Notes: generated by a model from the sequence alone, not told the origin. 64,000 nt of DNA from Azadirachta indica (GCA_022749755.1 CM040449.1:2933157-2997156), one strand, 5' to 3'; positions 20,583 through 34,600 are shown, numbered from the stretch's first letter. Made by a program: numbers and translations.

Positions 20583-21492
20583 ATGGCCATGGAGACTCTA
20601 AGCTCTTCTGCAACGATCGTGTCCTCATCTTCTTCTCCTCTCTCCATCTTCTCCACCAAATCCAAAAACTCGCCGGCAAGACTCGTCCGATTCCACGCTC
20701 CTTCCAAAAGTAAGATATGTTCCTTCCACTTCTAATTTATCATTCGATGTTTCGTTCGTGTAATAGAAATTTTTGTATTGATACAGAAAATGGTAAAGAT
20801 TCCGATCTTCAATCGGACTCCAACGAGACAAGCATCGTTCCTCTTTTTGGCAACCAAACGCTCTCAAAGGTTAAACAATTTTTACTTTCTAATTAATATC
20901 GAAATTATTTGTTGATTTTGCCGCGTTAAATAATAATTTAGGGCTTTTTTTGGTTATGAAAAAAAAAAAAAGGATGCGGCGATGGGATTGGTTTTGAGTG
21001 CGGCGTCGGTTAGAGGATGGACGACCGGTTCGGGTATGGAAGGTCCGTCAGTACCAGCTGGAGCTGAGGAAGGATCCAGTACGGAGAAGGTCTCCACCCT
21101 TCCGTGGTCCCTCTTTACCAAGTCGCCACGTAGGCGGATGCGCGTTGCCTTTACTTGCAATGTTTGTGGTCAGAGAACCACGCGCGCGATCAATCCGCAT
21201 GCATATACTGATGGAACCGTTTTTGTTCAGGTGATTAGAAGAAATATGAGATAGTTGCCAAATAATTTAAAATATTTGAGCTTTAGAGTTTGTTATTTCA
21301 GCACTGATTGATTCATAAATTTTGCAGTGCTGTGGATGCAATGTGTTTCATAAGCTGGTGGATAATTTGAACCTATTTCATGAGATGAAGTGTTATGTGA
21401 ATCCAAGTTTCAATTATAGAGATGCAAAATGGGATGGTGGCTTCAAGTTATTTGATATGGATGATGATAGTGATGATGCTTTTCGGATCTAA
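20583..21492 (+). CDS. DNL/Zim17-type zinc finger protein, probably chloroplast HSP70 escort
   Basis: Four exons join in frame: 20583-20709, 20787-20869, 20973-21230 and 21328-21492, giving 210 residues. The zinc ribbon has Cys132-x2-Cys135 (FTCNVCG) and Cys157-x2-Cys160 (CCGC), followed by the diagnostic DNL tripeptide at 168-170 (HKLVDNLNLF) and FNYRD. In mitochondria, Zim17/Hep1 keeps Hsp70 soluble; plant and algal relatives include plastid forms. The Ser/Thr-rich, acid-poor N-terminus (about 40 residues) looks like a chloroplast transit peptide, and the central MGLVLSAASVRGW segment resembles plant plastid-type members as I recall them. The C-terminus is acidic (DMDDDSDDAF). The start is the first of two close ATGs. 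Intron 2 ends in a run of 13 A before its AG. The nearest alternative acceptor (AG at 20940-20941) would hit a stop at once. Confidence 0.9.
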
Positions 21493-24010
21493 GCATGTCA
21501 AATAATCACTTCTTACAGTGTAAATTCTATCTTATGCTGAAGTTTATTTGAATCATGTTTGTACATAGATATTGCCTTGTTATTTAGACGACTTAGTGTA
21601 AGCAATAAGTTATTGGCTTTTTTTTACTGAATGTAAATGGTGTTTGGTTAAGTTTTTGCTGTTTTGCTTGACTTGGCTGGTGGATTTCTATTTCTTGTGC
21701 TCTCGGCATCATTAAGGGGTGACCTCACATTATGATCTGCAGATAGGAATTTTTTATCCTTATGCATGGGTGATTATAATTACCTAGGTTCAGAGTTTCA
21801 AAATCTTCAAGTTCTGGTGTATCCTGCCCTATTTGGTACATATACTTACTGACTTCTGGTACCATTCATTTAAAAATAAGAGTTAATAGTTGGCAATTGA
21901 ATAAGAGTGCAGTCAATTAAGGCAAAGTTTTATGGCCTCTTATTTCTAAAAGAGGTAGTAATAGACATCTCTAATATGAGTGCTTACCTCCTTGTGGCCC
22001 TGGGCAGCATAATATTTACTCTCGTGGTTGATCAATTTGACTAGAGAGCATGTTGTATTTTTTGGTGAAGAGGTCTTCACTTTTAGTTATTCACTCTTTT
22101 GCTATTTCATCTGAGAATCTTCTTTAGGCAAAAGGTACAGTTATGGGGCTGGTCAGAAGTTCAAAATGCTCTGCATCTATATCAGTGTTTCTTGCAGAGA
22201 CATTTTCCGTGTGATGTGCAAGCTAAATTAGTACCTCGTAGTAGCACTTAATGTCCAAAAATCTCTACAATACCTGTGGTGGGAAAAATTGCAAGGAAAA
22301 TTACCAAAAGGAGCCCCTATAAAAAAATTTTAAACCAAAAGAACCCGCCTTGTGCAGGAAACCTGTAAGACAAAATTGTGAACCTTTTGAATGCATTTTC
22401 TTAACTCACTGACTTGAGATCTTAGAGGATAGAAGACATTCATAAGGTTTCATATTTTTATCACTTTTAATATTGCACAAACTATTGTAGTCCTTTCAGT
22501 TGACAGGAAAGATAGTTTTAAATTTTAGGGGAGAACACTCGTGGAAAATTCAGCTCTTGTTTTAACTTTGAGAGTAGAACAGTCATGTGGACACTTTACT
22601 CTTTTCTTGTTTTTGGCTATTGAGGGGAACCAATTCAATATTGGACAAACTGTCTGCGTCATCATTAATTTTCTTTTGTGCTTACTATTTACTAAACAAG
22701 AAGCTAAGATATGCTAAAAGAGTAAATTGGATTTATGGGATTAATCCCATAAATTTCCATTTTCTATAGAGACATGCTGTGGCTGTAATTCAGCGTTTGA
22801 ATTATTAGATTACTGCCTTTGCTTTTAGATTTCACAGTTGCTAACTGCTAATTCTAATTTCACTCGATAGCCTTCTTCATAGTTTACGCTTCCTATTTTA
22901 GGGAAGAAAACTTAGTTGAGGTACTAGAGTGAATTCTGCATTGGAGGAGTGTGTCAAGGACAAAAGTAGCCTCTGCCGAAAGAAGGGTAAAGGACATTGC
23001 TAATAATCACCAAAGTCTGTCAGGGTTTTAGTGATATGGAGAGTCTGGCGAATTGTAGTATCATTCAAGACCATCTTCCAGGCAACTCTAGTGCTATCAA
23101 AATTTCTTTTGCTGAGTTCTTTCGGGTGTTATTTTATATTAGGATGAGGGTACATGACTAACTTATAAAAGTGCTACAAATTGGTTTGGAAACAAGATTG
23201 GATATTTGGTTGAAATAGTTTCAAGTGTAAAACTAATTGCAGAAAAAAGTTGGCCAATAATCCAACCTTCAAAAGGTTTCTTGTATGTATGAATAAGTGG
23301 ATGGCCTCAATTTGCCTGGCTAGTTGCGACAAAGTGATTTTGTGCTGGCAATGCGCATTTGCCTCCTGCACCGCGCATCTGGTATTTGCCGGGCCCTCCA
23401 TGCGAAATATCTACCGCATCAACGGATTTCATTCCACACATTTGCTTGATAAAACTCATGATTATTATGAAAACTCCTTCGACAAAATTTTCATTCAGTT
23501 CAGTTTGTCCACTTAAGGAGCATTATCTCGCAATACTATCAAGGAAAAATATCTTTGCCAAATGTTCCCTGAAAGCTACTGAACTCGTCCATACTTCACA
23601 AGATTCAGCTGCTCTTTGTAAGATAGAATTATTTCATGATTGCGAGATAAAGGTAACATAACTCCCATTACAAACAACAAATCCCAGGGAAAACTTATCC
23701 TCTGCCTCTAATTTTTCCCACTTCTAATCTCTTACATTCTCCACCTCACATCATCAAGCCCACGCCACGTCATCAGATAGCATCTAACCTAGCCAATCAT
23801 ATCAACTCTCAGTAGATAACCCCATTTCTCCGCCCATCCACCTTGTCATCCATTTTATCTACACATGTTTCATCCTCAAATATAATCCACACAAAAATGG
23901 GAACGCCACAACCTCTTTTCACCTTAATAAAATCCGACCTCCTCCTATTATTCCTTTGTTGATTCTCTTCATCGCACAAACGCAAACGAAGAGAAGAAAA
24001 ACTTTCTAAA
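21493..24010. other. intergenic; plastocyanin promoter at the right end
   Basis: I find no supported gene in these 2.5 kb. Short frames at 22587-22769, 23174-23401 (minus), 23250-23516 and 23359-23661 lack domains. The right end is the plastocyanin promoter and leader. Confidence 0.5.
23765..23772 (+). promoter_or_regulatory. ACGT-core element upstream of plastocyanin
   Basis: CCACGTCA lies about 240 bp before the plastocyanin ATG. ACGT-core elements bind bZIP factors such as HY5 in light-regulated genes. That it acts here is inferred only from position and the type of gene. Confidence 0.3.
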
Positions 24011-24514
24011 ATGGCCACCGTCACCTCTGCAGCCGTTGCTATCCCATCCTTCACTGGTCTTAAAGCCGGTACAACCACAGCAAAAGCTGGTTCCAGCGTT
24101 AAGGTTTCAGCTTCTGCTGTTCCAAAGCTCAGCGTCAAGGCCTCACTCAAAGATATTGGTGTAGCTGTTGCAGCCACTGCTGCAAGCGCAATGCTTGCTA
24201 GCAATGCTATGGCCATTGAGGTTTTGCTTGGTGGTGATGATGGCTCATTGGCTTTTGTCCCCAACTCTTTCTCTGTCAGCTCCGGAGAGAAGATTGTGTT
24301 CAAGAACAACGCTGGATTCCCACACAACGTCGTCTTCGACGAGGACGAGATTCCCGGCGGTGTTGATGCATCAAAAATCTCCATGTCTGAAGAAGACCTT
24401 CTGAATGGTCCAGGAGAGACTTATGCTGTTACCTTGACTGAGAAAGGCACATACTCTTTCTACTGTTCACCTCACCAGGGAGCTGGGATGGTGGGAAAAG
24501 TTACAGTCAACTAA
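24011..24514 (+). CDS. PETE: plastocyanin precursor, chloroplast
   Basis: This is the soluble blue copper protein of the thylakoid lumen that carries electrons from cytochrome f to photosystem I. The 167-residue, intronless frame has a bipartite transit peptide: a Ser/Ala/Lys-rich stromal part (about 1-48), then a hydrophobic lumen-targeting part ending AMA at 66-68. The mature protein of 99 residues starts [10 protein letters not shown]. Counted from there, all four copper ligands are in the canonical places: His37 (FPHN), Cys84, His87 (YCSPH) and Met92 (GAGM). The acidic patch DEDE (42-45) and the EED (59-61) used for docking to cytochrome f are present, and the length is standard. The gene is convergent with the phospholipase D gene, with 634 bp between the two stop codons. 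Confidence 0.98.
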   Translation: MATVTSAAVAIPSFTGLKAGTTTAKAGSSVKVSASAVPKLSVKASLKDIGVAVAATAASAMLASNAMAIEVLLGGDDGSLAFVPNSFSVSSGEKIVFKNNAGFPHNVVFDEDEIPGGVDASKISMSEEDLLNGPGETYAVTLTEKGTYSFYCSPHQGAGMVGKVTVN

Positions 24515-25148
24515 GTTTGAATTAAGAATTTGTTTGGGCCATCTCATTTTCTCTTCTTGTTTTTTTTTTTCTGTTGGTAATTGAGTTTATGAGTATCATA
24601 TCATCATTTGGGGATGAGAGAAATGTATGCAGTGAACCAAACCAATAAACCTTTGTAATTTTGATTTATCTTTAAATGTAGATTTGTAATGTAATTTAGA
24701 CGTTTGTTTCCATTAAATTTTCTTTTAATTGTGTCAATAATTACTCCAAAACCAAGTTCTTCCTGTTCTGTCAGCAGAAATTTCAAGATTGGACAGGAAA
24801 TGGTAAATTTAAGCATGAAAAGCACTAGAAGAACAAGTACTCTGCGATAAATTTCATACCAAACATCTCCACTTGGTCCCAATTTGAATGAATTCATTGA
24901 GTCGTAAGCTTTCTAATTCCAAAAATCTCTCTCATGATAGCTCTCCCTTGCATTTTCCAACACTTGACAAAGACGGAAAGAGTGAAAATTACTATGTGAA
25001 CGCAATCGATCTGTACTTGTTGGCTCAAAAGTGTTAATACAAAATACCCTCCCGCAATCTGTTTTTTAGATTGTACGGAGAGGAATTATACATTGCCCCA
25101 TCTTTTGAAATCAAGATACCCATGTAAATTATAAACACACAAAGAAAC
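24515..25148. other. convergent 3' regions of plastocyanin and phospholipase D
   Basis: These bases separate two genes transcribed toward each other and should hold both 3' untranslated regions. The minus-strand open frame at 24604-24897 has no recognisable feature and is treated as chance. Confidence 0.6.
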
Positions 25149-28100
25149 TTATGTAGTTAGTGCATCAGGCAGATTTGAACGAGCTCCAAGCACTTTACCG
25201 CCAACATCTGGGAAAGTTTCGTGACCCGGCAATGGGCTTTCTTTGCCATTGCTCTTTACCTCCACAGGATATTTGAGAAGATGCCCCTGCAATGGCGTAA
25301 AATCCTCTGCCGTGTACTTCTTCCAGTTTTTTTCTGCAATCTTGTTCACAAATCTAACGCATTCCAAACTTTCAGGCTCCTTGAAACAATCATCTACCAT
25401 CCCCATGTGTTCTGCCCACAATGACATTCTGTATCCATAAACCTGCAGAAGCATCAATTTTTCAGTCAGATTGCCTCTGAAACCACATTGAATTATATTT
25501 TTAGCGATGAACGGTAAGAAGGTATGAACCTGGCCACGTGGATGTTCCTTGTTCTTTCCCCATGTGTGATGGGGTTGATATGCACCCACAGCTATCTCGG
25601 TGTCTCTAGAACCAGCCAGAGATCGTTGATTTATGTTTGCGGATCCCAGAATTACATACTCATCATCTACTATCATTCCCTTTGCATGTACATATATCAT
25701 AAAGCGTTGAAATTTCTGTGAAGCCGAAACCTGAAAATAGATAATGGAGGGAAAACCATGATAATTGTCTCTTTAGAGTTGGAATGGTTTTTATTGAACA
25801 ATAGAGATAACACTAGAAAAAGTGTTATTACCGAGTCTCCGTTGGAAGTTTGATTACTTGAACCAGGTGCTTCTTTGGGGAGTTCTTCTCGGTTACCAAG
25901 ACAGTAGAAGTTTAGATAATCTTGTGGATGTGAATCCTCTATTCCAATGAATTTCAACTCTTGTGCTATCGTTTCATACATCATTTGCCTTGTTTGTCTC
26001 TGCAAAATAAAAAATTCAAATATGAGACAATAAAATTGCGCACTAGAGGAATACATTAAACATGTACATCAAATAACTATATCTTGTTGGCCACCAACAA
26101 CAAATTTACTACAAGCTTTTTGGTGAACAATGGATTATTACAACTATTTCAATGCAAACTAAACTACCACTTTTGATATGGAAGGTTTAATATGAATATA
26201 TGATGGCTGTAAATTAACTAATAACATTTTTTACCCAGAAAATGACTATTGCCATACACCCAATAACACCACAAATGCTAATAGAAAAATCTCCAAGTAA
26301 ACTCAAAAAACTCAAAACACACTCAGAGCGCCATTTTGGCATCTTCATTCAATGCCTTAATTCACTTCTTAGGTGGTGTTGCTATTGGTCTTTCTCATGG
26401 AAATAAATTATGAAAATATGCCATATTACCTGCCAAAACAGAATTCCTTGCACGGAGGCAGAAGAAGGTATACCCTCAGGCCACATTGGAATGACCACAT
26501 AAACTGAAAATCTCTCCTTTGCTCTAATCTTACTAGTGATCTTCAAAGCCAACTCCATAGGGATTAGATTATCAGCACCTAATTACACCACTGAAGTAAT
26601 GATTAAAGGGGAAAGATTTATCCTAGGTTACCAAAGAATTCTCAAAATAACAGTAGGCAACATAACGTTTTCTAGCAGAAATGATCATTATTAAGTACAT
26701 AGAAAATAATGAAACAGAGGTATCATGCTTTAAGATCCTGAAAAATTTAGGAAATGAAATATTTCAGACAAAAAAGTAAATAAGATGATGGTGAAACCTG
26801 CTTCTTTGTAAGAAGGCCACGCATATGAAGATCCTATGAAATATTGGTTCTCAATGTATATGAAGTGTTGTGCAGATCTAATTGCCTGGATATATGCTGT
26901 TTGAATGCTCTTATCTATCACCAAATTTTTTGCGCAGACAAGATTCTGCAATAAAAATAATGTTATAATTTAACCAGCTTCTTGAGTGTAAAATATGATA
27001 AATACAGCAAACTTGTCCTGATTGCCTAGCAGTGCAACTACGTGTCAGTTATAAATTATATAAAGCACTTTGTTGTTTGTGTTAAAAGAAAGAAAACCTG
27101 AAGCTCAGCTTGGAAAACATCTTTTGGAAATCCTTTAACGGATCCAGAATCTATGGATCGGAAAACCTGTCAATAGAAGTGATAAAAAAGAATATACAAG
27201 ACTGAACAGATTAAGGGTGAAAAAGTCATAGAATTTGCTTCAGGAAGTGCCTAATGCTTAACCTGAACGTGCCAGTTTTCGGGATCTTTTTCCTTTGATA
27301 CCCATAATGCAGGATCATCATTTGGAGTTGATAAGGAAGGACTAAGTATCCATGAGATGCGTTCTAATTTTATTAGAGCATCATCATGCCACCGGGTTAC
27401 CCTTTTGAACCGTCGTCCAAACTCTGACCATTTGGTGGCTTTTCTCCAACGCTGCTCAAAGTTTGTAAGCACGTCATATGCAGGAGGACCTTCAATTTTG
27501 CAATGCAAATCATGCCATGGTTGCCTTGGACCCTTAGTTCCTGCCTACATATATAAAGGAAAGAATGAGAAACATATTTCATCTAATAAGCACCATTTAA
27601 AATAATTTTTATGGCAAAGAAAATTAAAATCTACATGAAACCGAATTCCAGGAGTGACAATGACCAGACAATTTAAAATTCAGTTCAGCATTTAAAATGA
27701 TATCCATGAATATTTGGTGAACTGTAAAACTTTGAAAATAGGATCAAAATTCCAAGGAATCATGTACCTACCGAAAATGTTGGATTATGATAATCGTCCA
27801 GAAATACAGTGTCAAGATCTCGAAAAAGTCGATGTTCAGGTGTATCATACCGGCCATCACAAAGGTCAAGCCCACCTATAAAGGCAGATATCTTCCTGTT
27901 GTTTCCAGGTGCTTGTGTATCTACAATCACACATTTCTGATGATGTGTGAAGAGGGTTCCCACAACCTGAAATCAAATAACAAAAACAGCCGCTGTAAGC
28001 AAATTTAAGCAGTTCGTTCAGCTGACACAAGTCAGAGAAAGTCAAATATCAAAATAAACAAACAGTTCTATGACAAAACTGGCATTAGATTAAAAATGAT

Positions 28101-29313
28101 AAAAAATAAAGCAAGAATAAAATTAATCAATATGGTACAAATCATACCTGTTGCTTGAAAATGCTAAGCTTACTGCTGGCATATCGAGGTGACAGAACAC
28201 AATGAACAGAGGAATGCTTGAAAAATTTCCGAGTTTCTTCATCATGTGTTTGCATCACTCCCGTCTGCACTTTAACATAACCTCACTAATTAGCATTAAC
28301 AATAAATAACCAAAGAAAAATCTTTCATGGCGGAATAAATTTCCAATTTTAGCATGAACTTCCAATCTGAAAATGACATTTTAACTACAGACAAAAATCC
28401 GTACCGTATTAATGAAGAATTTACTATGCGAAGTTTTATCATCCCAAACCAATAACAAAACTCTGACACCTTCCTGCGACTTATACTTCAGCAATTCTCC
28501 CAAATTCAGATTTCCACCACTCGGCAACGGCTTCGACGGCTCTCTGACGAGCTTCACCTTGTGAAAAACCGACCAGCCCGCAATGTAAACCACATGGTGC
28601 GCCTCCAAAATCGCATGACAAATGTCTTCCCAGCAATTCTCGTGCTTGTAAATTTTCCCATTGTCCAATTCAATCTCCGGTAACATCGATTCCGGCTCGT
28701 GGGCGTCCTGATACAGCGTAACATTACCACCCTGCCGTACAGGAAAATAACAGTTATTAACTCCAAAGCAGTCCGGATTGGCCGCGATTCCGTAACGGTA
28801 TGAAGGATTTTCTTCGCACGGCGAGAATTTCATTTCCATACGAACTGCCGTGTCAGGCTTCGGCGGTTTCCCGTACAAACTTAATATCGGAAACCAATCG
28901 CTGATTGTTTCTCCAGATTTGATTTTTGCAGCCGAAACGGTTGCAACGCCGATTAAGTCGGCGCCAAAAACGTCGTTGTCTTTGACGTAGAACTCTATTT
29001 GCGAGACCGGGTGAGCCAATGGGATTACAAAGTGCTCATTCCAGATCGGATTCTGCGAGTTGGAAATTACGCGAGTGCGCGCCACGGTGGCTCCGCCTAA
29101 GCAAACGGTGACGTATGGATCGCTGGTAATCATTTTACGGTGAGACGCACGTTTTTTACCGTTCGAGAACGGAAGACGACACGTATCAAATGCGGTGAAA
29201 CATCTACGTATTCGTGCCGAGACTAAATCCATATTAGGCAAACGGCGAGCTTCAATAATCTTCAAGTCTAAGTCGCCGTGAAGATAAACGACAGTTTCTG
29301 AATCTTCCGCCAT
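25149..29313 (-). CDS. PLDDELTA: phospholipase D, delta-type (C2-PLD)
   Basis: It hydrolyses membrane phospholipids to phosphatidic acid, a second messenger in drought, freezing and ABA signalling; delta-type PLDs are plasma-membrane, oleate-stimulated and calcium-dependent. Ten exons join in frame: 29313-28405, 28264-28148, 27966-27768, 27540-27263, 27166-27098, 26945-26798, 26578-26430, 25999-25832, 25730-25530 and 25442-25149, giving 843 residues (Arabidopsis PLDdelta, as I recall, is 868). An N-terminal C2 domain spans about 10-175 ([16 protein letters not shown]). Two HxKxxxxD catalytic motifs follow: His351/Lys353/Asp358 (HHQKCVIVD) and His694/Lys696/Asp701 (HAKGMIVDD). IYIENQYF and the C-terminal [13 protein letters not shown] are typical. 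[15 protein letters not shown] and LSPRYASSK match delta rather than alpha or beta types. No defect is seen. One splice call is delicate: exon 3 has two donors 4 nt apart, and only the distal one keeps [10 protein letters not shown] in frame. Confidence 0.95.
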
Positions 29314-29824
29314 TCAGTTATTTTTACAAATTAAAAATTTGTGTTTGTAACTGAATGCGGATGAAAAAATTCAAAAACAAATTTCAAAGCATGCAGAAAG
29401 AAATGAAAATGCTGGGTAAGAAGAATTATCACCGTTGGCTATAACCGGAGCAGAAACCGTAAAAGAAGTATTGAAGAAGATTCGGTTACGTTCAATGGCA
29501 GTAGTTACTTTGGTTTGTCCGACGAAACCCAACGGCCAACACCGAAGGCGGTAAGGTGGGAAAAAGAAAAAAAGAGGGGGCAGAAGAGAAATGCGAAGGG
29601 GTACTGGGTTGTATAGACAGAGTGTCGAGGACACGTGGCCGGTGACGACGTAAGATTAAGGATTTAAGTAGTTGGCAGAGAGTGATTTATTATTTTAATG
29701 AAAGATTTAAGAGAGTAATCAGGGAAAGACAAAATCTTTGGGTTTGGCTTTTTGGCTCTGATGTCGAGAAGGAAAAAAATGAAATGGCATCAACGTAGTG
29801 GACCACGTCATCATAAACATATCA

Positions 29825-29856
<32 letters not shown>

Positions 29857-31674
29857 AAGTAAAAAATTTGCGAATGATTCGCGGGTTTTGGCCTTGGCTA
29901 GATTTTGGGGCTGAAGATAATAGGGGAGGGCGGTGATGTATGTAGTAGACTTATAAGATAGCACGGCAGTTTCTAATTTATTAGTCACGAGCTGATGACG
30001 TCAATATTATGGGTTTGCGTACAAGATCAGGTTTTCATTATTTATATAGCTAGGAAGGAAGATCATGTCACTGCTCCAGCAGTCCCATTACATTTTTCCA
30101 AATTCAGACTCACAAGTTTTGCCCACAACGTGACGGGTAAGATTTAAAATCTTATTGTAAATTCATTGTTTTTTTATTAAAAGAAAAAAAAAAAGGCTGT
30201 TGTGGGTTGAGCTTAAATTAAATTGTTATATTGACTCTTTAAAAAAATTCCAGTTTAATCTTTTATCTTTCGTGAAACATCACTCTACGCAATAAATTTA
30301 ACACGCTTAAGCTTCTATTATTTCAGATATTTTATTTCTTTTTACCAAAATCTTTTAACTGAAAAAATAATATTATTTATTTCTAATTTTAATAAATTAT
30401 AATGAATTCAGATTTTTTAAATACTTGAATTAAAAGTTTAGTATCTGTCACTTTTATTTATATGATCTATTAAGAGGTGTCAAATAAGCATTATTTTGAT
30501 CAATAAAATTTACATAAAATGTATTATTTAGTGTGTCTTGTATAATTATTATTTCATTATTCTTCTTCTCCCATTATCATTAAATGAAATAAGATAAAAG
30601 ACGAGAGAATAGGAATGTTTGCGATGCTGCAATATCAAAATAGTTATTAGTTAAATAAATAAAGTGCAATTTTGTGAAACTTAGGGACTAAAACGGAATT
30701 CCACTTAATTGTTGTCATGGTTTCAACTTTCAATGGATTTGGGTTATCGCTGCCGTGCCGTTGGCGTCTCGTGAACCCAAAAGAAAAAGGGTGGTGTTGT
30801 GCACACAGTTCCTACGTTGTTTATTTGAGTTGACCTTTCCTTGGTGGCGTAAATTTTGTAGGATGATTTGAATTTTGAAACCTGAATACGAGGAAGAAGA
30901 AGAAGAAGAAGAAGTTATCATATATAGGTTCACATGCTCTGATTATTTCTGAGAAGTTTAATCAATGAGAAAATGGGGCACGTGAGTGACATTAGTTCCT
31001 TCCTTTCTTCAATATTGTCTTCGAAAGGGGCCCTGAGATTTCAGAAAATATTATTGTTATTATTATATTTTATAATTTGCTTTTGTCGTAAGGTTAAGAT
31101 TTTAACTAAAGCTTTCTCTGATGGCCTCCTTAACTTGATAGTTTACCAAAGCAAAGGATGCTTGATTGAAATCAAATAAAAATATCAAAAGTTAAACTAA
31201 CTAGCTATTCAGAAACAGAATAGACCATAGGCCAGCTTTTCCATCAAATATTATATCAAAAACATTACATGGAAAAACAGCATACTTGCTCTATGAGCCT
31301 ATATAATAATAATCATTAATAACCCAAAACTACAAAATGCAGAACCTAAATGATTTTCCATTCCTACGATTTAAACATGGAATCTGTCACACCTGATGTG
31401 TTTCCACAATTAGGCTCCAGCAATCCGAGAATTGTCTTTTGACAGATTCCTAATATCTCCTGCTATCAATTGTCTCGATAACTTAAAAAATAACCATGTG
31501 TTCTAGATAATGGTTGACCATTGCAACTCTAGGAATGGCCCTACATTAATTCAGATTCTATCCAATGCCCTTCGATACATGTATGTGCGTGCCATGGACA
31601 GAAATTAGAATATTATGAAGCCAGGAACGAAACCAACAAAGGTAAGGTTCGAGCTGTGGAATTCACATCCCTAA
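29314..31674. other. PLD promoter region and 3' flank of the transporter gene
   Basis: 29314 to about 29650 is the PLD leader and proximal promoter. An (AT)n run lies at about 29824-29848 and a (GAA)n run at about 30893-30914. Minus-strand frames at 29371-29634, 29719-29988 and 30730-30933 show no domain. About 31200-31674 probably holds the transporter 3' untranslated region. Confidence 0.5.
29996..30003. promoter_or_regulatory. TGACGTCA palindrome upstream of PLD
   Basis: A perfect CRE/as-1-type palindrome about 680 bp upstream of the PLD start codon; a CCACGTCA lies at about 29803. Both are bZIP/TGA-type sites and would fit a stress-induced gene, but no direct evidence shows they are used. 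Confidence 0.3.
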
Positions 31675-34600
31675 CTATGCCTCCACTAAGTTCCAGTTGC
31701 TTGGTCTTTGAGAAGGTATAGGAGGAGCCGCCCGTATCATGATGCTTTGAATGAATGCAGTCATCTGCACAACAATTTCTCTCGGTAATGAGTTCACAAG
31801 CAATGTCAAACAAATGTTGCATATAGGCAAGTGTGTTAATGCATACAACTCAAACAAAACTTGTATGGCTAGAAATTTCAATTGCTATCCTGAATTTGAG
31901 GGTTCTGCTGTTATTTATCGTGTTCACATGCAAGCTCAATTATGATAGGGAACATTTATATATGTAGCATGTGGGCTTTTTCTGAATCATAAAAGGTAAA
32001 AGCTTGCCTTATGTGCTAGAACTGCAAGGAAGCATCTACCAAAAGCTAATGCATTTACCAAAGTAGTTATGAGTGCAGAGGCAATCTGGTAATGGCTATT
32101 CACAAAACAATAATGTCCAACTTCATCATAACGTAAAAGCATTTACCGAAGCAAATCCGATGCACATAATGCTGAAACCAGGGAAGTCAAAGGGTGCTCT
32201 ATCAGACAGGAACAAAGCTGAAAGAAAAGTTTGAATGTGTTAGTCTTGATTAACATTACTTAACAATATATTATGCCGAACCGGACGTCCAATCACCTGT
32301 AAGGGGGGAGAAGAGCAAGGGAGAAACAACATTAGCAAAGGAACATATGCCTGAAATGCAACCTTGAGCCTTCCCCTGCAAATGAAAAGAATCAGTCAAT
32401 TGCAGTAAACAGACGGTAGCTTAAGGGAGTAGTCAAAATAGATGAGTAATTCTAGGGCAGTCATCAGTGATAGATTAGTAATTCTTGAAAAGGGAAACTA
32501 TCTGCTGACTGTAAAACACTATTTTAAGAACGGAGACATTGAATTCCTTTTCAAAAGTCAGAGCACAGATCCCATCTGCCTTATTTATTTCCTTAATTTT
32601 ACCATTATTATTTTCACAATCAGGTTGAAAGAACATCTGTTCAATGTTTGGCCTATTATGGATATCCTTTCAAATCTGACCATGAAAAGGGATAACGTAC
32701 ATCAGCACTCTGATCCTGATCCCAACATGCTGATAACATGAAGACTATCAATCAAAATAAAATTACCTGTTCATGAGAACCAACTTGTTTAGATACAATA
32801 GTCCGCATCTGCACGTTTGAAATAAAACACTCAAAAATACTTCTCATACTAATTTTCATAACAACATAAGCGGTAAAAAAACTCACACATGGCTGTGCGA
32901 ACACAAACAAAATGGAGAACACAGCAGCTGCATAAGGAACCTGTAATTTTTTAAATGTTAGTCATAATAACTCCTAAGACCTAGCAAAAGTTAATAAAAG
33001 TGTATATTAAAATACTAAATTGGTAAAATTACACTAAATAGTCAAAAGAAAAGAAAGTTTAGTAGACTCCAGAAATAAAATGAAGAAACTTGTGGTTGCC
33101 AGTGAAGTTGTAAAGAAGTACCCAGGAGGACCAAGCAATGCTGTAGAGAAACATCTGCATTCATACCCATATATTATCAAATGAGAAGGTGGATAAAATG
33201 TTATAATCACCAAATGTCTATATGCGGTTGGCCATAAATAACAGAAGCAGCAAGTTGCATACATGAGCACAGTTAAAAAGAAGCCCAATTGAAAGCATTC
33301 TTTCCTCTCCTAGAGCAGGGGCCAATAAGGGCATCACAACCAGCTGCGCAAATGATTCACTTCTCAGATCCACAGTAAGGGATAAACTTATGTGGCAAAG
33401 CAATATGTAAATGGAACAACATAAGGAATGTAAACAACAACCAACAGAAATAACCGCAAAATATACCTGAGATATTGTCCCTGCAATTCCAGAAATCACC
33501 ATTAAGTCAGCAAACTGATCCTTGTTGAAGTGAAACTTGGCCTTTAAGTAGTACTGCAAGAAAACAACAAAATCGAACTGGTTCATCCCTTATTTGCAAC
33601 AAGAAACTGTTGCATAGCAATCCCCACAGCCACAATGGGGGTTGGAAATTCCAAGTAGAAATGGAGAACAGCAATCGGGGAATTTAAGAATGAAATAACA
33701 CCATCATTGCAGCATGTAGACCAACATCGGCAAGATTACTGAAGAATGCCACAATTGCTGCTTGTGAAAACGTTGGGCTGCAGATTAAATACGTATAATC
33801 AGTGCAGATTTCATATATATTTTTTAACTAGGCCCAACAGAAGTACACAATTCAACCCAAATTACAAGCAAATAGCACTAGTAACCGAAGAAACTATCAA
33901 AATGAGAATGGAAGAACGGGCGATTTTTTTACCTGCTCTTCAACAAGCAGACCATATCTTCAATCGAAGGCAATCTTTTGAATACTTGCACTTTCCGAGC
34001 TGATTCTTCATCTGGACTACTAACTGCTACTTTCTCCTTTGAAAGTATTGGAGTGTACAAATTTTCATCCCTGATAGATTCTGGGAGGAAAATCCTCATA
34101 TAAACAGCTGCTACTATAGCCACCGACGCCGAAACCTAACAAAATAGATTGAATTCCATAAATCGACAATCGATTCGTAAAATAGAAAGTGAAAGGAGAA
34201 ACAGAAAATAAAATACCTGAAAGGTTGAAGAAGTAGAGATGAACCGAGTTGATATGTTTCCGCAGACGAACGCACAGGATCCAATTCCCGACAATATTCC
34301 AAACACCGAAGCTCGTCGGCCCTCCGGAACATTGTCAGCCTGAGAGTTTTGAGACGGATGCCGTGAGTGGAGGGAAATGTTAAGAGAGCGTTAAATTAAG
34401 AGTAGAGGAATTAGTTTATGGGCCTGGCCCGTTGGACTTGAAACAGGCCCAATTATTCTTGTATAAAAGCGCAACTGAGGGATAAATTCATTTACCACGT
34501 AAGCAAGGGCGAGGCAATGGACGCTTCCTTCACAAACCATGGCCGTTAGAGTCTTGAGAACGTAGTAGGCATAGAAGAAATTCTTCGTCCTGCTGTAAGC

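Noticed and set aside
20312..20713. 133-residue plus frame overlapping DNL exon 1
   Set aside because: It is in a different phase from the verified exon 1, runs through its splice donor, and has no recognisable domain.
23809..24384. 191-residue minus-strand open frame opposite plastocyanin
   Set aside because: It is the mirror of a GC-rich real gene. It has low-complexity Ala/Thr/Leu composition and no domain.
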